NCBI GenBank assembly: GCA_016931715.1
Contig: JAFGEF010000086.1
Span: forward strand, 1-42,163
Reading direction: 5' to 3'
Source: Sedimentisphaerales bacterium
Lineage (GTDB): Bacteria; Planctomycetota; Phycisphaerae; Sedimentisphaerales; Anaerobacaceae
Length of the DNA stretch: 42,163 nucleotides
Part shown: one piece after another, positions 7,150-16,609 of the stretch
How the letters are laid out: each line of letters opens with the position of its first letter
Numbering within the stretch: the stretch's first letter is position 1
Position numbers and translations under genes: made by a program
Notes under the pieces: model-generated
What the model was told of the DNA's origin: nothing
Database searches by the model: none
The model's input: only the letters and a program-made list of their open reading frames with translations

Positions 7150-8547
7150 ATGAACAAAAGATGCAAAATGCAAATTCCGGCGGCGCTGATTTTAATTGTA
7201 ACTTTATCTAATATAAGTTTTGCTGCTGAACCGGACATCGGGGGTATCTGGATGGGGACGGTGAAGATTCCAGGCGGAGAGGTTAGAGTTGTATTTAAAA
7301 TCAGTAAAGATAAAAACGGCTCACTTTCTGCGACCATGGATAGTCCTGACCAGGGAGCGGCTAATATTCCGGTAAGTAAAGTATCTTTTGAAAATAATAA
7401 ACTTCTTCTTGATGTGCAGCTTATCAGGGGCAGTTTCGAGGGGACATTGAAACCGGACGGAACTTTCGATGGCCAGTTAAAGCAGAGCGGTATTTCCATG
7501 CCTCTTGTTCTCAAACGAACTGATGAGGCTCCAAAAGCAAGTCGTCCACAGGAGCCAAAGAAGCCATACCCTTATATTGAAGAAGAAATAACTATCCGAA
7601 ATCCTGAAGCGAATATTAAACTCGCAGGGACATTGACAATTCCTCGTTCGGAAAAACCATGTCCGGCTGTTATACTAATTTCAGGTTCCGGCGCAGAAGA
7701 CCGCGACGAGACGATTTTCGGTCATAAGCCGTTTTGGGTTTTGGCTGATTACTTAACACGCAAAGGAATAGCTGTTTTGCGAGTTGATGACAGGGGAGTT
7801 GGAGGTTCAACTGGAAATACTGCTGATTCGACGAGCGAGGATTTTGCGGGTGATATAATTTCCGAAGTGAATTTTCTCAAGTCACGCAAGGAAATTGACC
7901 CGGCAAAAATCGGTCTTGCTGGTCACAGTGAGGGAGGAATTATTGCGCCTATTGCCGCTGTTAAATCTCCTGATGTGGCTTTTATTGTTTTATTGGCTGG
8001 TACTGGTGTGACTGGGGAAGAAATTTTGTATTTACAGAATAAACTAATCCTTAAAAACGCCGGTGCAAGTGATGAAGCTCTGGCGAAACAACTGGAATTC
8101 CTGAATAAACAGTTTGATGTGATAAAGAACGAAAGTGATGAGAAAATTCTTGAGAAAAAAACTCGTGAGATTTTAACGAATCAAATTGGAAACAATAAGG
8201 AATTAATAGAAAAAACTCTAAACGAAGTAACAAGTCCCTGGTTCCGGTTCTTTTTGATATATGATCCGAAGCCTGTTTTAACGAAGGTTAAATGTCCAGT
8301 ATTGGCTCTTAATGGTTCGCTGGATTTACAGGTTGCTCCCAAAGAAAACTTGTCGGCAATCGAAGAAGCATTAAAGGAAGGCGGCAATAAGAATTACAAT
8401 ATCAAAGAGTTTCCCGGTCTGAATCATCTGTTTCAAAAGGCTAAAACCGGAGCAGTTTCGGAATATTCGCAGATAGAAGAAAGTATTTCGCAGGATGTTC
8501 TTGATGTGGTTGCAAAGTGGATTCTGGAGCAGGTCGGGAAAAAATAA
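7150..8547 (+). CDS. Exported alpha/beta hydrolase (acyl-esterase/peptidase-like)
   Basis: The protein is 465 residues from the ATG at 7150; a TTG six bases earlier lies too close to the purine stretch to be the preferred start. A signal peptide ends near SFAA. Residues about 28-125 form a beta-rich N-terminal domain (IGGIWMGTVKIPGG...LDGTL-type repeats), as in other exported hydrolases of this type. The hydrolase domain follows: ILISGSGAEDRDE (oxyanion region), VDDRGVGGST, and the nucleophile elbow GHSEG with the catalytic Ser near residue 260. The late acid is probably in NGSLDLQV and the His in GLNHLF. A serine hydrolase acting outside the cytoplasm is well supported; the substrate is not known. 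Confidence 0.85.
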   Translation: MNKRCKMQIPAALILIVTLSNISFAAEPDIGGIWMGTVKIPGGEVRVVFKISKDKNGSLSATMDSPDQGAANIPVSKVSFENNKLLLDVQLIRGSFEGTLKPDGTFDGQLKQSGISMPLVLKRTDEAPKASRPQEPKKPYPYIEEEITIRNPEANIKLAGTLTIPRSEKPCPAVILISGSGAEDRDETIFGHKPFWVLADYLTRKGIAVLRVDDRGVGGSTGNTADSTSEDFAGDIISEVNFLKSRKEIDPAKIGLAGHSEGGIIAPIAAVKSPDVAFIVLLAGTGVTGEEILYLQNKLILKNAGASDEALAKQLEFLNKQFDVIKNESDEKILEKKTREILTNQIGNNKELIEKTLNEVTSPWFRFFLIYDPKPVLTKVKCPVLALNGSLDLQVAPKENLSAIEEALKEGGNKNYNIKEFPGLNHLFQKAKTGAVSEYSQIEESISQDVLDVVAKWILEQVGKK

Positions 8548-8718
8548 TGAATTTTTTAAAGGTTCAGGCGTAATTAAAGTAGCTACATCGATGGATCAAA
8601 AAACAAACTTTTACAGTACTTATGGAAAAGATGTCGAATAATAAAATATCCAAAACATAAGACATCGCAAAATTTCTTATTCAGAACGTTTTACAATTGC
8701 TTTGTATAGGGAGAAAGA

Positions 8719-9657
8719 TTGTTTGAATATTTAGATAAAGAGTTGATGGAAATCAGAGAGAAGTTTCGTATCAGGCAAAAACTGCTAGCAGATATCGAGA
8801 GAACAGCAGGCGTGCTTTTCGAAAAGAGAGAAAAGCTCAAGGATCTGGGATCTGTTTTGAATAAAGAAAATGATGATGTAAAAAAACTTGAAGGATTGAG
8901 TTTGACAGGTCTTTTTCATTTTGTTCTTGGAGATAAGGATTTGCATCTCGAAAAGGAACGTCAGGAATTTCTCGCCGCCAAACTCAAATATGATGAATGT
9001 AAATATTCTGTATCGGCTCTCGAACGCGAAATAGAAGGTTTTAAAACTCGTATCGCCGCAATAGGAGAGATAGATGAGAAATATAAAACTCTGATTAAGA
9101 AAAAAGAACAACTGATTTCACAGAGTGATAACGAAAATTTGAAGAAGATGATAGAACTTTCTGAATCAATAGCTGATGCGAAGTTGGATATGAAAGAATT
9201 GAAAGAGGCAATCTCTGCGGGCAGGATTGCATTAAATGGTCTGGATCAAATAATAAGCTCACTTAAAAGCGCCAAGAACTGGGGCGCTTTCGATATGCTT
9301 GGCGGCGGATTGATTTCAACCGCCATGAAACATTCAAAAATTAATAACGCGAGAGAATTTATTCATGAGGTTCAACAGCAATTGCGGATTTTTCGAAGAG
9401 AATTGGCTGATGTAGATACGAAAACCGATATTAAAATTGAGATAGATTCATTTTCGACATTTGCCGATTATTTTTTCGATGGTCTTATTTCCGATTGGGT
9501 AGTCCAGTCAAAAATAAACAAGTCTCTGGAAAGTGCTCTTCGGGTTTCCGAAATGGTTAATGTCGCACTGATGCGTTTGCAATATAGTTATAAAGATACA
9601 CAGGAAAAGTACAACATTTTTGAAAAAGAGAAACGTGAATTAATTGAGCAAGCTTAA
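8719..9657 (+). CDS. Coiled-coil protein of unknown function
   Basis: The 312-residue protein uses a TTG start at 8719, supported by GGGAG seven bases upstream. No signal peptide or membrane helix is visible, so it is probably cytoplasmic. Long heptad-like helices (about residues 5-60, 75-190) surround a short non-coiled core WGAFDMLGGGLISTAMKHSK at about residues 192-211, which looks like the conserved part of the family. The C-terminal part is again helical. I cannot assign a function. The TAA stop sits at the first base of the palindromic element 9657-9757. Confidence 0.75.
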   Translation: MFEYLDKELMEIREKFRIRQKLLADIERTAGVLFEKREKLKDLGSVLNKENDDVKKLEGLSLTGLFHFVLGDKDLHLEKERQEFLAAKLKYDECKYSVSALEREIEGFKTRIAAIGEIDEKYKTLIKKKEQLISQSDNENLKKMIELSESIADAKLDMKELKEAISAGRIALNGLDQIISSLKSAKNWGAFDMLGGGLISTAMKHSKINNAREFIHEVQQQLRIFRRELADVDTKTDIKIEIDSFSTFADYFFDGLISDWVVQSKINKSLESALRVSEMVNVALMRLQYSYKDTQEKYNIFEKEKRELIEQA

Positions 9658-9757
9658 GAACCTCAAACAAAATGAATTTTTAAGATGTAGCATTGCCATT
9701 CTGGTAATGTTTCGCAGGCAAGATGCCCGCGAAACGATTCTTTTTGTTAGAGGTTCT
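9657..9757. repeat. MITE-like palindromic element with nested REP hairpin
   Basis: Imperfect terminal inverted repeats of about 21 bases (AGAACCTC...AACAAAA at the left, complement at the right, two mismatches) enclose a TTTCGC...GCGAAA hairpin at 9710-9734 carrying the GGCAAGATGCCC core. No target-site duplication could be identified. It begins at the last base of the preceding stop codon and probably acts as a terminator. Confidence 0.75.
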
Positions 9758-9880
9758 AAAGAATGTTGGAAAGTGTAAAAGTAAAATATGTTAATTTCAG
9801 CCATTTCAAAAATTGGGTGTTGCACAACAGCAAAAAATAACGATAATATATTTCGAGGGTGAATATATCAGGATGGACAA

Positions 9881-11020
9881 ATGGTTGAAATCTATTCACA
9901 ACCCTGTACACAGGAGAAACTTGAAATACTGAGCACGGATGCACAGTATGATTTGGCGTGTGCATGCGGAAGCAGCGATTATCAAAGCCGAAAAAGAGGC
10001 AATGACGGCAAGTGGATATACCCTGTTACGCTTCCCAACGGCGGCAAGAGCATTCTTTTCAAAACCCTGATTTCCAACGTTTGCAAAAATGACTGCAAAT
10101 ATTGTCCTCTTCGAGAGCAGATGGATATTCGCAGATGCACTCTGAATCCTGAAGAAACGGCGCAGGTTTTTCTGGATTATTATAATCAGCGAAAAGTGTT
10201 CGGACTGTTTTTAAGTTCGGGTGTGTTCGGCTCGGCAGATATAACAATGGAAAGGTTAAATTCCATAGCAAAAATATTGCGAAAAAAATATCAATTCAAA
10301 GGTTATATTCATTTGAAAGTAATTCCCGGTTCCAGCAACGCGGCGGTAGAGGAAGCAGTTTCACTTGCCAGTGCGGTTTCGCTCAATATAGAAACCCCGG
10401 GTGAAAAAAATCTCGCTAAACTTTCAACAAAGAAAAATTATATCAAAGACATAATTGAGCCTATTAAACTTATCAGTAACCTGACACAAAAAGGTTCGCG
10501 ATACGAAAGAGTAAAACAGACAACTCAATTCATAGTCGGCGCTGCCGGTGAGCAGGACAGGGAAATTGTCAAATATATGTTCGGCTTGTATGACAGGCTG
10601 AATATGCACAGGGTTTATTTCAGCGCTTACCAGAGAGAGCTTGGAGAAGAATCGATATCGGGTGAAAAAAATAAGACGGTAAATCCGGCAGACATTCTAA
10701 TCCGTGAGCACAGACTTTATCAGGTGGATTTTCTGCTTCGTAAATACGGCTTTAAAGAATCTGATATTATGTTCGAGGTAAATGGAAATCTGCCGCTCAC
10801 GACTGATCCAAAGGAAATGTGGGCAAAGACGCATCCAGAAATATTCCCTGTTGATATAAACAGAGCATCAAAATTTTCTCTTCTTAGGGTTCCTGGTCTT
10901 GGACCGATTACAGTGAATCGTATCATACAATCGCGTCAAAATGCACCAATCAGGAGTATTGAGCAGGTAGGCAAAGTTGGCGTGAGACTGGAAAAAGCTG
11001 AAAAATATTTAATATTTTAA
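9881..11020 (+). CDS. Radical SAM protein of the putative DNA modification/repair family
   Basis: The protein is 379 residues, starting at the ATG at 9881 with AGGA eight bases upstream. The 4Fe-4S cluster motif CKNDCKYC (C-x3-C-x2-C) is near residue 70. The N-terminal stretch EKLEILSTDAQYDLACACGSS and the C-terminal helix-hairpin-helix (LLRVPGLGPITVNRIIQSR, about 325-345) match the radical SAM family usually encoded beside a uracil-DNA-glycosylase-like protein. That partner is not in this window. The hairpin implies nucleic-acid binding, but the reaction is not known for this family. It stands alone, with no tight operon on either side. Confidence 0.88.
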   Translation: MVEIYSQPCTQEKLEILSTDAQYDLACACGSSDYQSRKRGNDGKWIYPVTLPNGGKSILFKTLISNVCKNDCKYCPLREQMDIRRCTLNPEETAQVFLDYYNQRKVFGLFLSSGVFGSADITMERLNSIAKILRKKYQFKGYIHLKVIPGSSNAAVEEAVSLASAVSLNIETPGEKNLAKLSTKKNYIKDIIEPIKLISNLTQKGSRYERVKQTTQFIVGAAGEQDREIVKYMFGLYDRLNMHRVYFSAYQRELGEESISGEKNKTVNPADILIREHRLYQVDFLLRKYGFKESDIMFEVNGNLPLTTDPKEMWAKTHPEIFPVDINRASKFSLLRVPGLGPITVNRIIQSRQNAPIRSIEQVGKVGVRLEKAEKYLIF

Positions 11021-11133
11021 CAAAAGTTTTAATTTTGTGTTTTGAGTTTGAAGTTATAATGATTTAAAATACGCTGGTTATTGATGTTAAGTATTTAAAG
11101 TTTAATAAGTTTATAGTTTTTATGGAGATGTAG

Positions 11134-11685
11134 ATGAGTAAACTTGTTCCGACTAAAGTATTTCTCACAAGGGGTGTTGGACGACACAGGTATCAACTCA
11201 AGTCTTTTGAGGAAGCCCTGCGCAAAGCGGGTGTCGCTCAGCAAAATTTAGTAACGGTTTCATCCATTTTACCGCCAAATTGCAGGGTGGTCAGCAAAGG
11301 TAATGGATTGAAAAGTTTGTGCCCGGGCGAGATATGCTTTTGTGTGATGGCCAGATCCGATACCGATGAGCATCAAAGATTGGTCACCTCATCGATAGGA
11401 GTAGCAGTTCCCAGAGACCGCAACCAGTGGGGCTATCTCAGTGAAGTTCACGGTCACGGAATGAATGAAGCAACAGCGGCTGACATGGCAGAAGACCTTG
11501 CGGCTGGAATGCTGGGTACAACGCTCGGTCTGGAAGTTGATCCGAATAAAGCGTGGTCTGAAAAGGAGCAGGTTTATAAATCGAGCGGCATGATCATTCG
11601 GACAACCAACATTACCCAGACGGCAAGAGGCCAGCAGGATTTATGGACAACTACCGTTGCTATGGCGGTATTTTTGTTCGATTAG
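11134..11685 (+). CDS. pdaD: Pyruvoyl-dependent arginine decarboxylase
   Basis: The 183-residue proenzyme has GGAG seven bases before its ATG. It cuts itself between two serines in TVSSILPP (Ser43-Ser44); the second serine becomes the pyruvoyl cofactor. It decarboxylates arginine to agmatine, the first step to putrescine. Family motifs include VFLTRGVG near the start, SSIGVAVP and the GYLSEVHGHGM stretch. Length is typical. The agmatinase gene starts six bases after the stop, so the two are almost certainly one transcript. This enzyme type is common in archaea and some bacterial groups, and differs from the PLP-dependent SpeA. Confidence 0.94.
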   Translation: MSKLVPTKVFLTRGVGRHRYQLKSFEEALRKAGVAQQNLVTVSSILPPNCRVVSKGNGLKSLCPGEICFCVMARSDTDEHQRLVTSSIGVAVPRDRNQWGYLSEVHGHGMNEATAADMAEDLAAGMLGTTLGLEVDPNKAWSEKEQVYKSSGMIIRTTNITQTARGQQDLWTTTVAMAVFLFD

Positions 11686-11690
11686 GATTC

Positions 11691-12542
11691 ATGAGGGAAA
11701 AAGTGAAATTTGCAGATTTACCGAAAGAGTATTCCAGCCCGGAGCAGGCGAAGATTGTGATAGTACCTGTTCCCTATGATGGTACGAGCACATGGCAAAA
11801 AGGCGCCGACAAGGGTCCTGAAGCTTTAATTGATGCTTCCGCCCATATGGAGTTGTATGATATCGAAACCGATTCGCAGGTATATCTGAAAGGCATATTT
11901 ACAGCTAAACCTGTCGATGTGGATATGCCGCCTGAAGAAATGGTCGAATCGGTGGAAAAAGCAGTTCGTTCTTATCTGGAAAAAAATAAATTTGTCGTTG
12001 TTGTGGGAGGTGAGCACTCGGTTAGTACAGGTACGGTAAAAGCGCACCTGGAAAAATATAAAGATTTCACAGTTTTACAGCTTGATGCTCATTCCGATTT
12101 GCGATACGAATACGAAGGCTCGAAATATAACCATGCCTGTGTTATGTCGCGGATATCAGAATTGTGCCCGATTGTACAGGTTGGCATAAGAAGTACGGAT
12201 TATTCGGAACAGGAAGCTCTTGATAAAAGCCGTGTTTTTTTTGCGGAAAATATCTATGGCAGCAATGACTGGGTGAAAAAAGTACTGTCCTTACTCACCA
12301 AAAAAGTGTATATTACAATCGATCTTGACGTTTTTGATCCTTCGATAATGCCCTCGACAGGGACACCTGAGCCGGGGGGATTATTATGGTATAATGTATT
12401 AATGTTGTTAAAAGCCGTTTTTGACGATAAAGAAGTAGTGGGTTTTGATGTTGTTGAGTTATGTCCAAACCCGAAAAATAAAGCGCCGGATTTTCTTGCG
12501 GCTAAACTTATTTACAAGCTTCTAAGTTATAAATATTATTAA
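11691..12542 (+). CDS. speB: Agmatinase (arginase/agmatinase family)
   Basis: The 283-residue enzyme starts at the ATG at 11691, behind an AGGA that overlaps the end of pdaD. A longer frame upstream would overlap pdaD and adds nothing family-like. The two-manganese ligands are visible: GGEHS (His109), DAHSD (Asp132, His134, Asp136) and DLDVFDPS (Asp211, Asp213). It splits agmatine to putrescine and urea. With the preceding decarboxylase this gives a complete arginine-to-putrescine route. The family also holds arginases and guanidinobutyrases, but the neighbour makes agmatine the likely substrate. Confidence 0.92.
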   Translation: MREKVKFADLPKEYSSPEQAKIVIVPVPYDGTSTWQKGADKGPEALIDASAHMELYDIETDSQVYLKGIFTAKPVDVDMPPEEMVESVEKAVRSYLEKNKFVVVVGGEHSVSTGTVKAHLEKYKDFTVLQLDAHSDLRYEYEGSKYNHACVMSRISELCPIVQVGIRSTDYSEQEALDKSRVFFAENIYGSNDWVKKVLSLLTKKVYITIDLDVFDPSIMPSTGTPEPGGLLWYNVLMLLKAVFDDKEVVGFDVVELCPNPKNKAPDFLAAKLIYKLLSYKYY

Positions 12543-12564
12543 GTCAATACGGAAAGGATGAAAA

Positions 12565-12963
12565 ATGTTCAAAAAAGTCATGAGTTTAAGATTTTTAATA
12601 ATTTTAACTATGATAGCTGCTGTAGCTGGCTGCGATAATAAAAAAGGTGAAATTCAGGAACTTAAAACGCAGCTTGCCAAAACTCAGAAGGAATTGGATT
12701 ACTGGCAGGGAAGATATGATGCCTTGTGTGCTGATTATAAAGGTGTGAAGGCTGATAGAAGAAGTCTCGGTGATGTTTCAAAAACGGCAGAAGAACAGCT
12801 ATATGCCTATGCCAAGGAAATAATCAGATTACAGGCGGAAAATCAGGAATTAAATGCCTTTGTTGCTGAACAGGAAGCAATCATTGCAGATCAGGAAGCT
12901 GCTTTGCAGCAATTTATAGATTCGGTAGATCAGACAAGTGTCGAACAGGCTGTTAGTTATTAA
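12565..12963 (+). CDS. Small coiled-coil lipoprotein
   Basis: The 132-residue protein has AAAGGA seven bases before the ATG and lies 22 bases after speB. The signal ends in the lipobox VAGC (Cys at about residue 23), followed by DNKK; Asp after the Cys is an inner-membrane retention signal in enterobacteria, though the rule may not hold here. The rest is one continuous heptad-type helix (IQELKTQLAKTQKELDYW ... AENQELNAFVAEQEAIIADQEAALQQF). A periplasmic spacer or tether is plausible. No link to polyamine metabolism is evident beyond position. Confidence 0.8.
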   Translation: MFKKVMSLRFLIILTMIAAVAGCDNKKGEIQELKTQLAKTQKELDYWQGRYDALCADYKGVKADRRSLGDVSKTAEEQLYAYAKEIIRLQAENQELNAFVAEQEAIIADQEAALQQFIDSVDQTSVEQAVSY

Positions 12964-13259
12964 AAATTATGCTTGCTTTTGAATTATTTAAGCTTGTTAA
13001 AGACGGCAGAATCGGCTTGAAATATAATATTAATAACGTGTTTCAATGCTGAATTATTTTTTGTAAGTCATATCAAATAAAAGGCTTAGCGTTTTTCGCC
13101 GTCATGTTATAATAGATAATATATTACCAGGTATATTCATTTGCCAGAATAATTCGGACAACTTGTCATTGCCAGGATGAAACGGTGTGGAATTTGTGAA
13201 AAATTGTTGCATTTTATGCCGTCAGGGATTACTATAAGGGTGAAAAGAGGTTTTGGCGA

Positions 13260-13556
13260 ATGGATAAGCCGAACAAAAAAACTTTGAATAGTAATGATAT
13301 GGCCGTGAAAAAGGCAGTGGATGACTATGTTGCAGGCCTTAGTGATGAGCATCGTATGCTGGTCGTCCTTAAATCCCAGTTGTATGGCGGTTCTTGGGAG
13401 CCTATGATCGATGATTTGAACAATCGTTTGGAAGGAAAGCCATATATTTTTAAGCTGGTAAATCGAATTAAAGATGATATTTTACGAATTAATGAGATGA
13501 AAGGATTCGAAGAAAAGAATAACATTGACCTGACGGATTTTATCGAATTGCCGTGA
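13260..13556 (+). CDS. Small protein of unknown function
   Basis: The 98-residue protein has AGAGG about ten bases before the ATG. It is predicted soluble and helical, rich in charged residues, with an aromatic core (LKSQLYGGSWEPMIDDLNNRLEG). There is no signal peptide, Cys cluster or recognisable domain. A TATAAT at 13108-13113 may be its -10 box, but a good -35 is missing. I judge it a real gene from its codon use, ribosome site and strand agreement with neighbours. Confidence 0.6.
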   Translation: MDKPNKKTLNSNDMAVKKAVDDYVAGLSDEHRMLVVLKSQLYGGSWEPMIDDLNNRLEGKPYIFKLVNRIKDDILRINEMKGFEEKNNIDLTDFIELP

Positions 13557-13668
13557 TTAAGCATTTATGGCGGCAAATTCATATAAACAGTCAGTGTGGA
13601 TTTACAGTTCTATGGTGTTGATAAATTGGGTGATGAAGTTTCGTACTTTAATGTGAGGAGAAGTCTTA

Positions 13669-14784
13669 ATGTTCAGGTTATTTAAATACAGTTTAATTTT
13701 TACAGCTTTACTTCTGGTTTTTACCCGCTCTAATGATAGTTTTGCCGGCACTGATATTTCCATGAATCTGGTTTCACCTGGGCTTCTTGAAGCAGCAAAT
13801 TTGAAGCTTGTCTGGGAAAGCTCGCTGCCAATGAAAAAAAATGAAAGTATGGAACAAATGGTTATTCTCGGGGACCAGATTTATCTTATTTCAAATCGCA
13901 ATTTTGCAATGGCTCTCGACAGAAAAACCGGCGATAAAATATTCAATAGAACTATCGCACTTGAGGGACTCATAATCGAAGGAATCATTGATATCAATGA
14001 CCAGATTATATATGTAGTCGGAAACAGGTATGTAGAGCTTGAGGCTAAAACCGGTAATGAAAAGAAATCGACAGAAGTCGGATATGGCATTGAAAGTCCT
14101 GTGGTGCGCAATAACTCTTTTTTCTATGTTAGCGGTACCGACAGGCGCCTGCATGTTTTAAAGGCTGAAGAACGGGTCGAGTTTTTCAAGGTTGCTTCTG
14201 AAAATGATGCAATGATTACTACAGTTGTTCCGGGAGAAGATTATATTATTTTTGGAACTGACAAAGGAGATTTATACAGCATGCTGCCCGACTCACCCAA
14301 GAGCCTGTGGAAATTTAATGCCGCGGACGGACTGGTTGGGCAGGTTGTCAGGGACGGCAATGATTTATATTTCTCCAGCAAGGACATGAATGTGTACAAA
14401 ATTGATGCCTCGAATATGTATTCGTACAAGTTTGTATGGAAAACTCTGGTTCCGGGTATCATTCAAAAAGGCCCTCGTGTAACTCGAAATATGGTCTATC
14501 AAAATGCTTTCAGCAAAAATATGTCGGTTTCGGCAATGGATAAAGACACCGGCAGGATTATCTGGGAGGTTGCAGGGGGAGTAGAGCTTCTCGCTGAATC
14601 GAGAGGAAGAGCCTATATAATTACAGAAGATAATACGCTGGTTGTAATGCATAATGCATCGGCTAAGAACGTATATTCCGCGAATTTTGCTGATGTTACA
14701 AGATATGCCTGTAATACTATGGATTCGAAAATATATATTGGTGACAAAGCCGGCAGAATAGCCTGTTTGGAACCATTAAATTAG
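13669..14784 (+). CDS. Exported PQQ-like beta-propeller protein
   Basis: The 371-residue protein has GGAG about eight bases before the ATG. A signal peptide ends near DSFA. The rest is a run of propeller blades with the repeated form 'alternating hydrophobics - A-x-D-x-x-T-G': MALDRKTGDKIF, VELEAKTGNEKK, YKIDASNMYSYKFVWKT, SAMDKDTGRIIWEV, IGDKAGRIACLEP. Such PQQ-like or BamB-like propellers are protein-binding platforms; no cofactor residues can be assigned. No lipobox was seen, unlike BamB. It lies 46 bases upstream of purH. Confidence 0.8.
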   Translation: MFRLFKYSLIFTALLLVFTRSNDSFAGTDISMNLVSPGLLEAANLKLVWESSLPMKKNESMEQMVILGDQIYLISNRNFAMALDRKTGDKIFNRTIALEGLIIEGIIDINDQIIYVVGNRYVELEAKTGNEKKSTEVGYGIESPVVRNNSFFYVSGTDRRLHVLKAEERVEFFKVASENDAMITTVVPGEDYIIFGTDKGDLYSMLPDSPKSLWKFNAADGLVGQVVRDGNDLYFSSKDMNVYKIDASNMYSYKFVWKTLVPGIIQKGPRVTRNMVYQNAFSKNMSVSAMDKDTGRIIWEVAGGVELLAESRGRAYIITEDNTLVVMHNASAKNVYSANFADVTRYACNTMDSKIYIGDKAGRIACLEPLN

Positions 14785-14830
14785 ACATGAGTGAGAGTGA
14801 TTTAACTATCGGTAAGGAGAAAGGATTCAA

Positions 14831-16441
14831 ATGGATGTAAAGATTAAAACTGCGTTAATTAGCGTTTCCGATAAAACCGGAATTGTTGATTTTGCCAAAA
14901 AGCTAAGCGGATTCGGAGTAAAAATTATCAGCACCGGGGGAACTGCAAAGGAACTTTCAAAAGCGGGACTGGATGTTATAAACATCGAGTCTGTGACGGG
15001 TTTTCCTGAGATGATGAACGGCAGGGTAAAGACGCTCCATCCGAAAATACACGGCGGACTTCTTGGTCTGCGCGACAACGGCAAGCACGCACAGGAGATG
15101 AAGGAACACGATATCGAACCGATAGATTTAGTATGTGTGAATCTCTATCCGTTTGAGCAGACAATAGCAAAGTCCGGATGCACTCTTGCGGAAGCCATCG
15201 AAAATATCGATATAGGCGGCCCCAGTATGCTTCGCTCGGCGGCCAAGAATAATAAGTTTGTAACGGTCGTTACTGAACCTTCGCAATATGATGCAATTAT
15301 AAAGGAGATGGAAAAAAGTAATGGCGCTGTCTCTGAGCAGACGCGCAGCGATTGTGCGAGAATTGCGTTTGGTCTGACAGCCTCGTACGATGCCGCGATA
15401 TCGAAATACCTCAATGCCCAGGCCGGCGTTGAGTATCCGGAGCGTTTCTCCATAGCTGTTAAAAAGCAGTTATCTCTTCGTTATGGCGAGAATCCCCATC
15501 AGACCGCGGCGTTTTATAAACTCTCCCAAACAGGAGAAACTTCCGTTACCAGCGGCGCTTTTCTCGAAGGCGGTACGGAAATCAGCTTCAATAATCTTCT
15601 TGATACCAATGCTGCTTTCGAGCTTGTCAAGGAATTCTCTGAGCCGGCCGCTGTTGTAGTAAAACATCTTAATCCGTGCGGCTGCGCTATTGATGACGAT
15701 ATTTGCGTCGCGTATCAGAAGGCGTATGAAGGTGATGTAGTCAGCGCATTTGGCGGCATCATCGCGCTGAACAGAAAAGTCAGTGTCGAGCTGGCGCAGA
15801 CCATTATGGAGTCGTACAGCAGGTTCGGAAAAGCGCTTGGTGCGAGCGGATTTTTTGCGGAGGTCATTATTGCTCCTGAATTTGATAAAGAGGCTCTCGA
15901 AATCATCAGGACACTCAAGACCTGGGGCAGCAGGGTAAGAATTATTGAAACCGGTCCTATCGACCGTTCTAAAATTGATATAAGCGAATTCGATGTTCGC
16001 TGCATCATCGGCGGATTGCTTCTGCAAAAGCGTGACCTTGCAGGCTGGGAGCCGCACCAGCTTACATACCCGACAAAAAAACGACCGACAAAAGAGCAGC
16101 TTGAAGATTTAAGAGTTGCCTGGATTGCCGCGAAGCATACAAAGAGCAATACTATAGTCCTGGTCAAAGGCAAAAAGGTAATAGGCGTTGGCGCAGGCCA
16201 GATGAATCGTGTTGAATCAGGCCACATAGCGTTTAAGATTGCCGCAGACCAGGCAAAAGGCTGTGCTATGGCTTCGGATGCATTCTTCCCGTTCCCGGAT
16301 AATGTCGAGAACGCCGCCCAGGCGGGTGTAGCCGTAATTGTTCAGCCGGGTGGTTCCAAAAAAGACGATGAAGTCATCGCCTGTGCCGACCAGCACGGAA
16401 TCGCAATGGTTTTCACCGGCAAGCGGCACTTTAAACATTAA
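14831..16441 (+). CDS. purH: Bifunctional AICAR formyltransferase/IMP cyclohydrolase
   Basis: The 536-residue length is typical. The ATG follows AAGGA by six bases. The N-terminal MGS-like cyclohydrolase domain shows [18 protein letters not shown] and [15 protein letters not shown]. The C-terminal formyltransferase domain shows [20 protein letters not shown], and SDAFFPFPD, with FTGKRHFKH at the end. It performs the last two steps of IMP synthesis. Another purine gene, purD, lies about 17.6 kb away, so the pathway is scattered in this genome. A REP doublet follows the stop. Confidence 0.97.
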   Translation: MDVKIKTALISVSDKTGIVDFAKKLSGFGVKIISTGGTAKELSKAGLDVINIESVTGFPEMMNGRVKTLHPKIHGGLLGLRDNGKHAQEMKEHDIEPIDLVCVNLYPFEQTIAKSGCTLAEAIENIDIGGPSMLRSAAKNNKFVTVVTEPSQYDAIIKEMEKSNGAVSEQTRSDCARIAFGLTASYDAAISKYLNAQAGVEYPERFSIAVKKQLSLRYGENPHQTAAFYKLSQTGETSVTSGAFLEGGTEISFNNLLDTNAAFELVKEFSEPAAVVVKHLNPCGCAIDDDICVAYQKAYEGDVVSAFGGIIALNRKVSVELAQTIMESYSRFGKALGASGFFAEVIIAPEFDKEALEIIRTLKTWGSRVRIIETGPIDRSKIDISEFDVRCIIGGLLLQKRDLAGWEPHQLTYPTKKRPTKEQLEDLRVAWIAAKHTKSNTIVLVKGKKVIGVGAGQMNRVESGHIAFKIAADQAKGCAMASDAFFPFPDNVENAAQAGVAVIVQPGGSKKDDEVIACADQHGIAMVFTGKRHFKH

Positions 16442-16460
16442 AAGTTACTAAAATGCCAAT

Positions 16461-16525
16461 GTAGGGTGCGATGTGTCGCACCAAATAATCAATATAAAGA
16501 AGTGGTGCGTTATAACGCACCCTAC
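16461..16525. repeat. REP doublet, copy 2 (inverted relative to copy 1)
   Basis: Hairpins at 16461-16482 and 16504-16525 (GTAGGGTGCG...CGCACC and GGTGCG...CGCACCCTAC) are separated by 21 bases. The element is the reverse complement of the type at 6707-6774: the TTATAA-centred hairpin comes first in copy 1 and second here. It lies between the convergent purH and the gene at 16610, where it could end transcription from both sides. Confidence 0.88.
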
Positions 16526-16609
16526 AAATTTTAAAAAATGTCATAAGGGCATAAGAGCATCGAATTAAATATTCCTGCACTTATACTCTTATGACTTATG
16601 AACTTTTTC

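Noticed and set aside
12969..13052. A 27-residue frame just after the coiled-coil lipoprotein gene
   Set aside because: It has no ribosome site. The peptide looks protein-like in part, but that is not enough to call a gene.
13567..13656. A 29-codon ATG-started frame between the small gene at 13260 and the propeller gene
   Set aside because: There is no ribosome site and no recognisable composition; length is within chance for AT-rich DNA.
15470..16227. Two long overlapping minus-strand frames opposite purH
   Set aside because: purH is complete and typical on the plus strand; the reverse frames are shadows of its codon use.
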